In this document: piece after piece, positions 54,463-63,895 of the stretch
Numbering within the stretch: position 1 is the stretch's first letter
Layout of the letters: each line of letters opens with the position of its first letter
DNA from: Lachnospiraceae bacterium
GTDB taxonomy: Bacteria; Bacillota; Clostridia; Lachnospirales; Lachnospiraceae
Length of the DNA stretch: 64,000 nt
Assembly (NCBI GenBank): GCA_024404675.1
Contig: JAKSPO010000001.1
Location: forward strand, 124,001-188,000
Direction of reading: 5' to 3'
Made by a program: the position numbers and the translations under genes
The notes under the pieces: model-generated
Seen by the model: only the letters and a program-made list of their open reading frames with translations
The model's database searches: none
Told to the model about the DNA's origin: nothing

Positions 54463-55092
54463 TTAAGATTCATCGCCCATATAGGATTCGGCTACAAGAA
54501 GGATTCCTTCTTCGAAGGTGATGCTTACCGTATCCGATAGCCAGCTGTTTCCAAGTCCTAACGGAAAGGAATTCTTCAGTTCAATACGTTCAACGTCGTA
54601 TTTGGCGCCGTGAATGGTAAGCGCCTTACAGGAATCCGTGAGTGCGAACAGTGACAATGAGGTGTCAGGCTTATACTTAAGCTGATAGCTTCCGGGACGC
54701 AATGCACGAAGCTGTTCCTTCTTTGAAAGAATCTCACAACAGGCGCCATGCTGGGCCGCATAATGCATGCTTTGAATATTCGCATAGGTATGGTCGAGAC
54801 GGTTTCCGAGCGCGCAGAGGAGCGTGATTTGGTCACAGCCTTTACCGAGAGCGTATTTGATGGCGAGCATCGTGTCCGTATCATCCTTTTCGATCGGATA
54901 GGTGAGAAGAGTAAAGCCATCGGCAGTCGGCCGTTCATCGATTGAATCAAAGTCGCCGAGTACGATATCGGGCTTTAAGCCAAGCATCTGTGCATAGCGG
55001 TAGCCCTTGTCGCAGGCGATGATGAGGTTCGGTTGTAAAGCAACCGGCGGAACATCATATGCCCCGCCGGAAATAATAAGTGCTTGTTTCAT
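54463..55092 (-). CDS. thiN: Thiamine diphosphokinase
   Basis: This 209-residue kinase converts thiamine to thiamine diphosphate. Family motifs: ALIISGGAYD, IACDKGYRYAQMLGLKPDIVLGDFDS and TYPIEKDDTDTMLAI. It lies 3 bases after thiT in one operon under a TPP riboswitch. Importer and activating kinase together form a salvage pathway. Confidence 0.93.
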   Translation of the reverse strand: MKQALIISGGAYDVPPVALQPNLIIACDKGYRYAQMLGLKPDIVLGDFDSIDERPTADGFTLLTYPIEKDDTDTMLAIKYALGKGCDQITLLCALGNRLDHTYANIQSMHYAAQHGACCEILSKKEQLRALRPGSYQLKYKPDTSLSLFALTDSCKALTIHGAKYDVERIELKNSFPLGLGNSWLSDTVSITFEEGILLVAESYMGDES

Positions 55093-55095
55093 AGT

Positions 55096-55665
55096 TTACT
55101 TTTCGGCTACAAAGAGCTTGGGAGTTTTAGCTGCAAGAATGGCAATTAAAACCGCAACGATAATCGTGTCCGGAAGCATGTAGGCGCCGTTATAAAGAAA
55201 GCTATATACGGGAGCCGCCATTCCTTCGGGAGCGTAGCTGCCCCACAAAAGCCAGCCGGACAAAAAGCTGCAGATGAATCTTAAGACACATACAACCACG
55301 GAACCGGTTACATAAGCCGCAACCTTGTTCTTGCTTATCAAGAATCTGGCAAAAATCAGGGCAAGACCGAGCACGGAAAATGCAAGCAGATAATCCAATA
55401 AGATACAGCCTGCCTGAGCAAGAAGCGTATTACAATACATAACATTTGAGAAACCGATGATCATCTGAATGAGGCCGTGAACAAAGCCGGTTAAAACGCC
55501 CCATTTTGCTCCGCGACGAAGACCCATTATAATCAGAGGGAGCATCTCAAGCGTTATACTTCCGCCAAACGGCATTTCAAAGATTTTGAGATAGGACAGT
55601 ACGGTGGCTACGGCAATCAGCATTGCACCCTCCACCAGGATCAAAAGGTTGTTCTTTTTAGACAT
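55096..55665 (-). CDS. thiT: Energy-coupled thiamine transporter ThiT
   Basis: This 189-residue S-component of an ECF transporter binds thiamine in the membrane. It has about six hydrophobic helices, and the ThiT sequence MPFGGSITLEMLPLIIMGLRRGAKWG that forms the binding loop and AT-module contact. The ECF ATPases and EcfT are not in the window. AGGAGG before the ATG lies inside the riboswitch expression hairpin. Confidence 0.93.
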   Translation of the reverse strand: MSKKNNLLILVEGAMLIAVATVLSYLKIFEMPFGGSITLEMLPLIIMGLRRGAKWGVLTGFVHGLIQMIIGFSNVMYCNTLLAQAGCILLDYLLAFSVLGLALIFARFLISKNKVAAYVTGSVVVCVLRFICSFLSGWLLWGSYAPEGMAAPVYSFLYNGAYMLPDTIIVAVLIAILAAKTPKLFVAEK

Positions 55666-55669
55666 AAAA

Positions 55670-55698
55670 AATCCTCCTGCTTTTCGGCCGGAGGTGCT
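55670..55698 (-). promoter_or_regulatory. Hairpin at the thiT ribosome site
   Basis: On the - strand, CCTCC pairs with GGAGG of the thiT ribosome site across a 12-base loop, and is followed by TTTTTT. It can hide the ribosome site or act as a terminator when TPP is bound. Confidence 0.65.
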
Positions 55699-55727
55699 AT
55701 GTGCGGACGTATCCTTAGATCGTTCCG

Positions 55728-55816
55728 TTGCTTCCTTACACCGGTATTAGCCGGATCAAGTTATGAGGGTTCCCGGATAAATCCGGTTCTCAGCGCGTAT
55801 GGCACCCCTAGCAAAT
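55728..55816 (-). promoter_or_regulatory. TPP riboswitch (thi-box)
   Basis: Read on the - strand the conserved parts appear in order: GGGGTGCC, GCTGAGA, ACCCTC, AACTTGATCCGG, TAATACCGG and GTAAGGAAGC. This is the thiamine diphosphate aptamer, which lowers expression of thiT-thiN when TPP is plentiful. Confidence 0.95.
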
Positions 55817-55833
55817 ATTTATATTGTGCTTCG

Positions 55834-55862
55834 ATGATATAATGGAGGAGGCAATCTGTCAA
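55834..55862 (-). promoter_or_regulatory. Promoter of thiT-thiN
   Basis: On the - strand: TTGACA (55862-55857), 17-base spacer, TATCAT (55839-55834), about 18 bases before the riboswitch. Confidence 0.8.
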
Positions 55863-55935
55863 GTTGTTTTTTATTTGTTAAAAAGAAATGTTTATTAAGT
55901 TAAGATGATTCATGAATTAAAGGAGGAAGGTTCTG

Positions 55936-56766
55936 ATGGGTTATATTGAGGTGGAGGAAGGAATTTCTCTATACTATGAGGAGTTCGGAACGGGTGATAA
56001 TTATATTCTTTCGGCGCAGATGGGCTTTTACAAAAAAGGAATGCAGCAACGGATGGCAGAGCTTGGATATCATGTCTTTTGCATGACAATCCGTGGATTT
56101 TCACCGTCGTCAAGTGTTTCTACAGATTACGGGGAGCACTGGTATGATGTTTTTGCTGAGGATGTTGTAAGATTTGCCGATGCGATGCAGATTGATACCT
56201 TTACCTATATGGGAGCATCACACGGTGCAGGCATCGGCTGGCATCTGATGCTTTTGCACCCTGAGCGTGTGAAGGCATTTGTCGCGGTTGTCGGCGGTCC
56301 TCATAGCCTCGATGCAGGAAGGATGTCCTATCGGCAGATGCTTGAGCAGGGCATTATCAAGGAAATCCCTCCTTTTAATCCGCCGATTGATAACGATCCC
56401 GAAAGAGAAACGAGAAGGAGAATCCGTGCGGAGCATATTGCGTCACTCCCGCCTGCACCGGAGGGCGAGAGACATATTGATTACGGAAGACCGCTTATGA
56501 GACTCGGAAGCGAAGAAGCATTGATAGAAGCGCTTAAAGGAATTGAGACGCCTGTATTGATGCTTGGCGGCATCGAGGATCCGATCAGTACGCCTGAGCT
56601 GATGCTTCGGAGTGCCAAGGCGGTTCCGCATTGTAAGCTTGTTTTATATGCGAACTGCGGGCACGATATCGATACCGATCTGATTGAAGAAACTACCTTT
56701 GAAGCAGACCGTTTTCTTAAGAATGTAGCGCTTAACGGCAAATGCTATGAAAAGGTGATAGAATAA
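55936..56766 (+). CDS. Alpha/beta hydrolase
   Basis: This 276-residue protein has the alpha/beta hydrolase fold with nucleophile elbow GASHG near residue 96, acid region LGGIEDPIS near residue 215, and the catalytic histidine in NCGHDID near residue 240. The substrate is unknown. GGAGGAAGG precedes the ATG. It has its own terminator and is divergent from thiT. Confidence 0.85.
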   Translation: MGYIEVEEGISLYYEEFGTGDNYILSAQMGFYKKGMQQRMAELGYHVFCMTIRGFSPSSSVSTDYGEHWYDVFAEDVVRFADAMQIDTFTYMGASHGAGIGWHLMLLHPERVKAFVAVVGGPHSLDAGRMSYRQMLEQGIIKEIPPFNPPIDNDPERETRRRIRAEHIASLPPAPEGERHIDYGRPLMRLGSEEALIEALKGIETPVLMLGGIEDPISTPELMLRSAKAVPHCKLVLYANCGHDIDTDLIEETTFEADRFLKNVALNGKCYEKVIE

Positions 56767-56771
56767 GACGA

Positions 56772-56801
56772 AGGAACTTCTCTTGCGGGAAGTTCTTTTT
56801 C
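56772..56801 (+). terminator. Terminator after the alpha/beta hydrolase gene
   Basis: AGGAACTTC and GAAGTTCTT pair around TCTTGCGG, then TTTTTC. Confidence 0.75.
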
Positions 56802-56830
56802 TTGCAGACTTACGGATAATGTGTTAAAAT
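56802..56830 (+). promoter_or_regulatory. Promoter of pyrC-pyrF
   Basis: TTGCAG (56802-56807), 17-base spacer, TAAAAT (56825-56830). No PyrR-type leader is visible in the 48 bases before pyrC. Confidence 0.65.
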
Positions 56831-56877
56831 ATCAATAATTATGGGCAGAAAGCGCATAGGAAAGGACGTGGGGCATT

Positions 56878-58185
56878 ATGTTATTTGAAGGACGCGTTGT
56901 TTTGAAGGGCGGACATATTGTGGATCCCGTAAGCGGAATCGATGAGGTTATGGATCTTCGTATGGACGACGGTATCATTCTTGATGTCGAGAAGAATCTG
57001 AATCCGACGCCCGGTGAGCAGGTGATTGATTGTGAGGGAAATTATGTATTTCCCGGCTTTGTAGATCTGCATGTGCATTTTCGTGATCCGGGACTTACCT
57101 ATAAGGAGACGCTTACGACCGGTACGAGAGCGGCTGCGGCAGGCGGTTATACCGCTGTATGTCCGATGCCGAATACGCTTCCTGCAACCGACAGTCTTGA
57201 GAAGCTTTCTGTTTTGCTGAAGCGCTGTAAGGAAGAGGCCGCTGTGAAGGTATTTCCGATTTCGGCTGTTACAAAGGATCAGGCGGGAACGGAGCTTGTA
57301 GATATTGCTGCCGTTAAGCTTGGAGGCGCCGTTGCACTTTCCGAGGACGGAAAGTCTGTTATGGATATTAAGCTTTATGAGAAGGCTATGCGGATTGCTG
57401 CGAAGGAGAACATTCCCGTATTTGCCCATTGTGAAGATAAGAACCTTGTTAACGGTGGTGTGATCAATGCCGGAAAGAAGGCGGAGGAGCTTCATTTGCC
57501 TGGCATTTCGAATGCCGTTGAGGATGTTATTACCGCAAGAGATATCTTTCTTGCAGGGGAGACCGGTGCGAGACTGCATCTGTGCCATTGCTCCACAAAG
57601 GCAAGTGTGGCACTTGTACTACTCGCAAAGCAGCTTGGCTATCAGGTTACCGCAGAGGTGTGCCCACATCATTTTGCGATGTGTGAAGACGATATCAAGC
57701 TTGATGACGGTATGTATAAGATGAATCCGCCGCTTCGTAAGAAGGAGGACATGATTGCGCTTCGCGAGGGTCTTCGCCTTGGTGTGATTGATTGTATCTC
57801 TACGGACCATGCGCCGCACTCTGAGGAGGAGAAGGCGGAGGGCTTTATGAAGTCCCCGTTTGGTATTGTAGGGCTTGAGACCGCATTTGCCTTAAGCTAT
57901 ACAACGCTTGTGCGGGAAGGCCAGATGTCTTTAATGGATCTGATTCGTGTGATGAGTACGAATCCTGCGAAGATTATTGGTTATAACGGTGGTTCCCTAG
58001 CCGCAGGGAAGGCTGCGGATATTACGGTTTGCTCCCTTGAGGAATGGACGGTTGACCGCAATGCTTTCGTTTCGAAGGGACACAATACCCCGTTCCATGG
58101 CAGAAGCGTATACGGAAAGGTGCTTCGTACCTTTGTAAACGGTAAGCAGGTATACCAGAATCCGGATTGTAATGTTTTATATTAA
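56878..58185 (+). CDS. pyrC: Dihydroorotase
   Basis: This 435-residue zinc enzyme closes carbamoyl aspartate to dihydroorotate in pyrimidine synthesis. Motifs: DLHVHFRDPG near residue 62 with the first metal ligands, PVFAHCED, HLCHCST, STDHAPHS near residue 306. It is class I (multifunctional) dihydroorotase. pyrF follows 21 bases later. Confidence 0.95.
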   Translation: MLFEGRVVLKGGHIVDPVSGIDEVMDLRMDDGIILDVEKNLNPTPGEQVIDCEGNYVFPGFVDLHVHFRDPGLTYKETLTTGTRAAAAGGYTAVCPMPNTLPATDSLEKLSVLLKRCKEEAAVKVFPISAVTKDQAGTELVDIAAVKLGGAVALSEDGKSVMDIKLYEKAMRIAAKENIPVFAHCEDKNLVNGGVINAGKKAEELHLPGISNAVEDVITARDIFLAGETGARLHLCHCSTKASVALVLLAKQLGYQVTAEVCPHHFAMCEDDIKLDDGMYKMNPPLRKKEDMIALREGLRLGVIDCISTDHAPHSEEEKAEGFMKSPFGIVGLETAFALSYTTLVREGQMSLMDLIRVMSTNPAKIIGYNGGSLAAGKAADITVCSLEEWTVDRNAFVSKGHNTPFHGRSVYGKVLRTFVNGKQVYQNPDCNVLY

Positions 58186-58206
58186 TTAATAGATAGGAGA
58201 TTTCAT

Positions 58207-59136
58207 ATGATTTCTAAGCTGATTAACAACATTGTTAAGACCGATGCACCCATCGTTGTAGGACTTGATCCGATGCTTTCCTACATCCCGGAGCATATTC
58301 AGAAGGAGGCTTTTGCACGCTACGGTGAGACGCTTGAGGGCGCTGCGGAGGCAATTTATGTATTCAACAAGGCAATTGTTGATGCAACCTATGATCTGAT
58401 TCCTGCAGTAAAGCCGCAGATTGCAATGTATGAGCAGTTCGGCATTCCGGGACTTGTAGCATATAAAAAGACTGTTGATTACTGTAAGAGTAAGGGACTT
58501 GTTGTAATCGGCGATGTTAAGCGTGGCGACATCGGTTCTACGTCGGCTGCTTATGCGACTGCACATATCGGTAAGGTTGCGGTTGGAAGCAACACCTATG
58601 TGCCTTTTGACGAGGATTTTGCTACTGTGAATCCGTATTTCGGAATCGATGGTGTAAAGCCCTTCTTAGATGTCTGCAACGAGAATGACCGCGGAATCTT
58701 CCTTCTTGTTAAGACCTCCAATCCTTCAAGCGGAGAGTTTCAGGATCGTCTGATTGACGGCCGTCCGCTTTATGAATGGGTTGGTGAGAAGGTTAACGAG
58801 TGGGGCGCACTCAGCATGGACGGAGAGTACAGTAACGTTGGCTGTGTTGTCGGTGCAACCTATCCCGAGATGGGCAAGCTTCTTCGTTCCGTTATGCCGA
58901 AGTCTTATATTCTTGTTCCCGGCTACGGTGCACAGGGCGGTACGGCAGAAGGTCTTAAGCCTTACTTTAACGCTGACGGTCTTGGTGCAATTGTCAATTC
59001 CTCAAGAGGCATCATTGCCGCATATAAGAAGGAGCCTTATCTTTCCAAGTTCGGTGCTGAGCATTTTGCGGATGCATCCCGCCAGGCCGTACTTGATATG
59101 ATTGCGGATATTAACGGCGCCGTATTCGGCAAATAA
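58207..59136 (+). CDS. pyrF: Orotidine 5'-phosphate decarboxylase
   Basis: This 309-residue enzyme makes UMP from OMP. Motifs: VVGLDPML at the start, KPQIAMYEQFG, and the catalytic VIGDVKRGDIGST near residue 101. The length marks the longer group 2 form. AGGAG lies before the ATG. It is in one operon with pyrC. Confidence 0.95.
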   Translation: MISKLINNIVKTDAPIVVGLDPMLSYIPEHIQKEAFARYGETLEGAAEAIYVFNKAIVDATYDLIPAVKPQIAMYEQFGIPGLVAYKKTVDYCKSKGLVVIGDVKRGDIGSTSAAYATAHIGKVAVGSNTYVPFDEDFATVNPYFGIDGVKPFLDVCNENDRGIFLLVKTSNPSSGEFQDRLIDGRPLYEWVGEKVNEWGALSMDGEYSNVGCVVGATYPEMGKLLRSVMPKSYILVPGYGAQGGTAEGLKPYFNADGLGAIVNSSRGIIAAYKKEPYLSKFGAEHFADASRQAVLDMIADINGAVFGK

Positions 59137-59200
59137 TTTAGAATAATAGGTCTTAGCCCTCGGGCATAGGCTTCTATTGATAGAATAAAGGAGTTCTGAT

Positions 59201-61636
59201 ATGGGTATTTATGATTACAAGGCCATTGAAAGCAAATGGCAGAAGTACTGGGAAGAAAACCAGACCTTCAAAACGGATGTCTGGGACTTCTCGAAGCCGA
59301 AGTATTATGTTCTTGATATGTTTCCTTATCCGTCCGGTGTAGGTCTTCATGCAGGTCATCCTGAGGGCTATACCGCAACCGATATTATGTCTCGTATGAA
59401 GAGAATGCAGGGCTACAATGTCCTTCATCCGATGGGCTATGATTCCTTCGGTCTTCCGGCAGAGCAGTATGCGGTTACGACCGGTAATCATCCGAACGGC
59501 TTTACACAGGAGAATATTAAGGCCTTCTCGAAGCAGCTCAGAGAGCTTGGCTTTGACTACGACTGGACGAAGCTTCTTGCAACCTCTGATCCGAAGTTTT
59601 ATAAGTGGACACAGTGGATTTTTAAGCAGCTTTATCTTGACGGCTATGCAAAGCATATCGATATGCCTGTAAACTGGTGTGAGGAGCTTGGTACCGTTCT
59701 CAGTAACGATGAGGTTATTGACGGTAAGAGTGAGCGTGGCGGCTATCCTGTTATTCGTAAGAATATGAAGCAGTGGGTTATCGACCAGCCGGCATTTGCC
59801 GAGAAGCTTCTTGAGGGACTTGAGGAGATTGACTGGCCGGAGTCTACCAAGCTGATGCAGAAGAACTGGATTGGTAAGTCTACCGGTGTTGAGGTTAAGT
59901 TTGATATCGTAGGCGGCGGTGAGTTCAGCATCTTTACGACCTGTATCGAAACGATTTACGGTATTACCTTTATGGTACTTGCTCCGGACGGAGAGATTGT
60001 AAAGGGCTTGATGCCTCGTATCACGAACAAGGAAGAGGTACAGGCTTATATTGATGAAACCTTGAAGAAGAACGATATGGACCGTACCGAGCTTAATAAG
60101 ACGAAGTCCGGCTGTGAGCTGAAGGGTGTTACGTGTATCAACCCGGTAAATGGTCACGAGGTTCGTATGTTCATCGGTGATTTCGTACTCGCAAGCTATG
60201 GTACCGGTGCTGTTATGGCAGTTCCGAGCCATGACCAGCGTGATTTTGAATATGCAATCGCTCATAACATTGATATGATTCAGGTTATCGACGGAGACGG
60301 AGAGAAGCTTACGCATGTTGATGTCAGTGAGAAGGCATTTGAGAAATATGATTATCTCGGAAAAGGCTATCGCCTGATTAATTCCGAGGAATTCACCGGT
60401 CTTACCGTTGAAGAGGCTAAGGAAGCGATTACCGTAAAGCTTGAGGGCATGGGCGTAGCGAAGCGTACCGTGAACTATCATTTCCGTGAATGGATCTTCG
60501 CTCGTCAGCGTTACTGGGGTGAGCCTGTTCCGGTTGTGCATACCGAGAACGGTATCTACGCACTTCCTGACGAGGAGCTGCCGGTTGTTCTTCCGGAGCT
60601 TGAGGATTATAAGGGACATAACGGCAAGGCACCGCTTGAGAATGCAACCGAGTGGAAACAGTATGATAATAACGGCGTAAAGGGTCTTCGTGAGACTTCT
60701 ACGATGCCCGGTTCCGCAGGCTCTTCCTGGTATTTCCTTCGTTATATCGATCCGGACAACAATGATGAGTTCGCGAATCAGGAGCTTTTGAAGCACTGGA
60801 TGCCTGTTGACCTTTATATCGGTGGTCCGGAGCATGCGGTTGGTCATCTGATGTATTCAAGAATCTGGAACCGTTACCTTTACGATAAGGGCCTGGCACC
60901 TACAAAGGAGCCCTTCAAGAAGCTTGTTCATCAGGGTATGATCCTTGGTGCAAACGGTATCAAGATGGGTAAGCGTTTCCCTGAATTTGTTGTTAATCCA
61001 AGCGATATTGTTCGTGATTTCGGTGCCGACACACTTCGTCTTTATGAAATGTTCATGGGACCGCTTGAGGTTAGTAAGCCCTGGAGCAACACCGGTGTAG
61101 AGGGTGCGAAGAAATTCCTGAACCGTGTATGGAACTTCTTCACTGATGAGGCTAACATTAACGACAGTGCCGCTAAGGAGCTTGAAAAGGTATATCATCA
61201 GACTGTTAAGAAGGTTTCCGCTGACTTCGAGCGTCTTGCATTCAATACCGCAATCAGCCAGATGATGATTTTCGTCAATGCTTGCTACAAGGTAGGCTCC
61301 TGTCCGAAGGAGTATGCTGAGGGACTCATTAAGATGCTTAGCTGTATTGCGCCGCATATCGGTGAGGAAATCTGGAGCATTCTCGGTCACGACAACACCA
61401 TTGCCTACGAGAGCTGGCCGACCTACGACGAAGAGAAGACCAAGGAGGATACGATTGAGATCGCTGTTCAGGTTAATGGTAAGGTTCGCGCTAAGGTGAA
61501 TGTTACGATGGAGGATGAGCAGGAGGCCGTTATGGAGATGGTTATGAAGTCTGAAGCAGCAAAGTTCATCAATGGCTTTACAATCGTTAAGCAGATCTAC
61601 ATTAAGGGTAAGATCTTCAATATTGTTGTTAAGTAG
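59201..61636 (+). CDS. leuS: Leucyl-tRNA synthetase
   Basis: This 811-residue class I synthetase charges tRNA-Leu. It has the HIGH-type motif HAGH in PYPSGVGLHAGHPEGYT (residues 38-54), the editing domain, the ARQRYWG motif, and the KMSKS-region as KMGKR near residue 588. The spacing and GADTLRLYEMFMGP after it are normal. The 64 bases before it hold only a small GCCCTCGGGC hairpin and an AAAGGAG site; there is no T-box, unlike the leader at 7285. Confidence 0.96.
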   Translation: MGIYDYKAIESKWQKYWEENQTFKTDVWDFSKPKYYVLDMFPYPSGVGLHAGHPEGYTATDIMSRMKRMQGYNVLHPMGYDSFGLPAEQYAVTTGNHPNGFTQENIKAFSKQLRELGFDYDWTKLLATSDPKFYKWTQWIFKQLYLDGYAKHIDMPVNWCEELGTVLSNDEVIDGKSERGGYPVIRKNMKQWVIDQPAFAEKLLEGLEEIDWPESTKLMQKNWIGKSTGVEVKFDIVGGGEFSIFTTCIETIYGITFMVLAPDGEIVKGLMPRITNKEEVQAYIDETLKKNDMDRTELNKTKSGCELKGVTCINPVNGHEVRMFIGDFVLASYGTGAVMAVPSHDQRDFEYAIAHNIDMIQVIDGDGEKLTHVDVSEKAFEKYDYLGKGYRLINSEEFTGLTVEEAKEAITVKLEGMGVAKRTVNYHFREWIFARQRYWGEPVPVVHTENGIYALPDEELPVVLPELEDYKGHNGKAPLENATEWKQYDNNGVKGLRETSTMPGSAGSSWYFLRYIDPDNNDEFANQELLKHWMPVDLYIGGPEHAVGHLMYSRIWNRYLYDKGLAPTKEPFKKLVHQGMILGANGIKMGKRFPEFVVNPSDIVRDFGADTLRLYEMFMGPLEVSKPWSNTGVEGAKKFLNRVWNFFTDEANINDSAAKELEKVYHQTVKKVSADFERLAFNTAISQMMIFVNACYKVGSCPKEYAEGLIKMLSCIAPHIGEEIWSILGHDNTIAYESWPTYDEEKTKEDTIEIAVQVNGKVRAKVNVTMEDEQEAVMEMVMKSEAAKFINGFTIVKQIYIKGKIFNIVVK

Positions 61637-61663
61637 ATTCCTTCGTTTTAGTGAAATAGTTAG

Positions 61664-61696
61664 TAAAAAAGCGACACCGCAAAGTGTCGCTTTTTT
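61664..61696. terminator. Bidirectional terminator after leuS
   Basis: AAAAAAGCGACAC and GTGTCGCTTTTTT pair around CGCAAA. It serves both leuS and the convergent GGDEF gene. Confidence 0.9.
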
Positions 61697-61701
61697 GATC
61701 T

Positions 61702-63603
61702 TTATTGCGCGGATTCCGATGTGGAAGATTCGAGTTCGGCGCGCCTTTTGTTTTGTTTGCGAAGTTTTTTGTTCTGATACATCAGCTTGTCGACTTCCTT
61801 AAAGAGTGTCTGGAAGTCCGTGTCCTCAGACTGATATACACCAATACTGGAGGAAACCTTATAAGGCTTTCCGGAATGCAGGTTATAATCGATGATATAA
61901 TCCTGAATGGATTCAAAGATGCGTTTCGGATCGCAGGGCTTTGTGAGAATCGCAATCATTTCATCACCGCCATAACGACAGCACAAGCCGTCATAGCAGG
62001 CATTATGCAGGGCATCAGCCACTACGGAAAGCGCTGCGTCACCTTCGGAATGATTAAAATCATCATTGATGTACTTGAGATCATCCAGATCGCACATAAC
62101 AATGGTAACCTGCTTTGGATGCCGCTCCTTAAGGAAGGTATCGTAATGCTGTAAAAAGCTACTTCGTGTATTGAGTCCGGTTACGGCATCATAACGGTAG
62201 CGCTCCTCAATCATCTGTTGCATATGATACTGGTAACGCATATTCCGGTATCCACCGATTGCCATATTGAGACGAGCGGCAAATTGACCGACTTTCAATA
62301 GATGCTGTCTGTTATCCTCACTGAAGTGGAAGCACAGATAGCCAAGCGGAATATTTAAGTAGCTTAACGCAATTAATATCAATGGATGTCCTTCGTCCAG
62401 AAGGGATTGCATATGCGGAAGGAGATCTTCCCGCATAAGACTATGCTCGTAATTGATATCCGGACGTTCGGAATCGTATATTACGAAGAGGGATTCGCCG
62501 TATGTTGAGGTGGATCGTATATCAAGCGGAGACTGTAATTCATCCAGACACTCATTCTTCAGGACACAAATCATATCATAGAACAGAGGATGATACATTG
62601 CCTGGCAAAGCTCCTTCGTCGTTTTACAGCTCTGAAGTCGCATGGAAAGCTTATCAAGCACGCGTCCTTCACCGTGGAAGCGCTGGAAGTTATTCGATAA
62701 TTCATTGATATAGTCAAAGGACGAGGCGCGTAGCTCTGAGGTACAGCCACAGGATTCCTGAATGATAAGTTCGGGAACAATTTTGATGACGGAATCCGGC
62801 ACGATACCGTTTTGTAAATCGATGATAGCCTTACCTAATGCTTCTGCGAGCTTAGGGTAATCACATTTGCATGAAGTAATCTTCGGGTCGGAATAGTAGA
62901 TTCCTTCATTGCCGTCAAAGCCTGTAACAATAACATCCTCGGGCACCTTGTAGCCGTTAGCAATCAGCTCTGTTGATACAGCGATAGCCATACCGTCATT
63001 GGCACAGATGATTGCCTTGGGAACACGATTTTCAGCAATCAGCTTGCGGGTTTCCTCGATTGCGGGAACAGACCAGAAGTCGCCGTAGCTAATCTGCTCT
63101 TTACCAAAAGGAATCGCATACTCGTCTGCAACCTTTGCAACAACCGCTTCACGCTCTAGAGAGAACGGATTGTTTCGAAAACCAGCCATAAAATGGATAT
63201 CTCTTACGCCGTGTTCCTCAATGACATGGCGGACAACCTTTTCAAAGCCTGCGGTATAGTCGAAGCGGATATTGATGCACCCTTCGATAATCTCATCTAC
63301 AATAAATACAGGCTTGCCGGACTGCTTCGCAAGCTCAATATACTTCTTTTTGATTTCGGTAGAAAGTGCGGTGGAACCAAAGAATATAACAGAATCAACA
63401 ATATTATAATCAATCAGATCGAAAATCTGAAGCTCGCCCGGCTCAATAACCGTAGCAGAGTACAGATCAGAATCGGTTGTAAAGCACATCACGCGCCAGC
63501 CAAATTTAGCAAGGTAGCGATTCAGTGCAAATACGAAATCGGAATGCTCCTGATCATGTATACGCGCAACACACAAGGCTGCAATATGATAACCCTTCAG
63601 CAT
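61702..63603 (-). CDS. LacI-type sensor domain fused to GGDEF diguanylate cyclase
   Basis: This 633-residue protein has an N-terminal periplasmic-binding-protein-like (LacI/PurR type) sensor domain (residues 1-300) without any DNA-binding helix, signal peptide or membrane helix, a linker region of about 170 residues, and a C-terminal GGDEF domain (about 470-615) with CDLDDLKYINDDFNHSEGD and active site RYGGDEM. Diguanylate cyclase activity is likely; the RxxD inhibitory site before GGDEM is not seen. The sensor part suggests that a cytoplasmic sugar or similar ligand controls c-di-GMP. ATG 63603 has GGAGGG upstream. It is a single gene on the - strand. Confidence 0.85.
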   Translation of the reverse strand: MLKGYHIAALCVARIHDQEHSDFVFALNRYLAKFGWRVMCFTTDSDLYSATVIEPGELQIFDLIDYNIVDSVIFFGSTALSTEIKKKYIELAKQSGKPVFIVDEIIEGCINIRFDYTAGFEKVVRHVIEEHGVRDIHFMAGFRNNPFSLEREAVVAKVADEYAIPFGKEQISYGDFWSVPAIEETRKLIAENRVPKAIICANDGMAIAVSTELIANGYKVPEDVIVTGFDGNEGIYYSDPKITSCKCDYPKLAEALGKAIIDLQNGIVPDSVIKIVPELIIQESCGCTSELRASSFDYINELSNNFQRFHGEGRVLDKLSMRLQSCKTTKELCQAMYHPLFYDMICVLKNECLDELQSPLDIRSTSTYGESLFVIYDSERPDINYEHSLMREDLLPHMQSLLDEGHPLILIALSYLNIPLGYLCFHFSEDNRQHLLKVGQFAARLNMAIGGYRNMRYQYHMQQMIEERYRYDAVTGLNTRSSFLQHYDTFLKERHPKQVTIVMCDLDDLKYINDDFNHSEGDAALSVVADALHNACYDGLCCRYGGDEMIAILTKPCDPKRIFESIQDYIIDYNLHSGKPYKVSSSIGVYQSEDTDFQTLFKEVDKLMYQNKKLRKQNKRRAELESSTSESAQ

Positions 63604-63666
63604 GTAAACCCTCCATGGTTTTTGAATAGGAAAACCCCACACCCATTCATTATTTTCATCAATTCT

Positions 63667-63695
63667 ATTATAAAAGTGTGCACTTGTTAGTTCAA
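63667..63695 (-). promoter_or_regulatory. Promoter of the sensor-GGDEF gene
   Basis: On the - strand: TTGAAC (63695-63690), 17-base spacer, consensus TATAAT (63672-63667). Confidence 0.7.
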
Positions 63696-63895
63696 ATTGA
63701 TTATTATGACGTTTTTATGGTGATTTTGTGTTTTGACAAATAATATAGCAAAAATTGGCTATTAATTTTTGAGAACAAGTCTGTTATAATAGCAGTATAA
63801 AGAAAAAGGACGTATGGATGCAGCTTATCAAAATATACCGTTATGTCGGAAAATATTCAGCAATACCTGTTATGGTCAGAAAGAAAGGATGAATT

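Noticed and set aside
59137-59200. Possible T-box before leuS
   Set aside because: The gap is only 64 bases and contains neither the TGGNACCGCG motif nor a specifier stem.
59174-60847. Open frame of 557 codons on the - strand
   Set aside because: Antisense to leuS, no domain seen.
60960-60980. KMGKR in place of KMSKS in leucyl-tRNA synthetase as sign of an inactive enzyme
   Set aside because: Both lysines are kept and all other motifs are intact; I recall similar variants in clostridial LeuRS, so no loss of function is implied.
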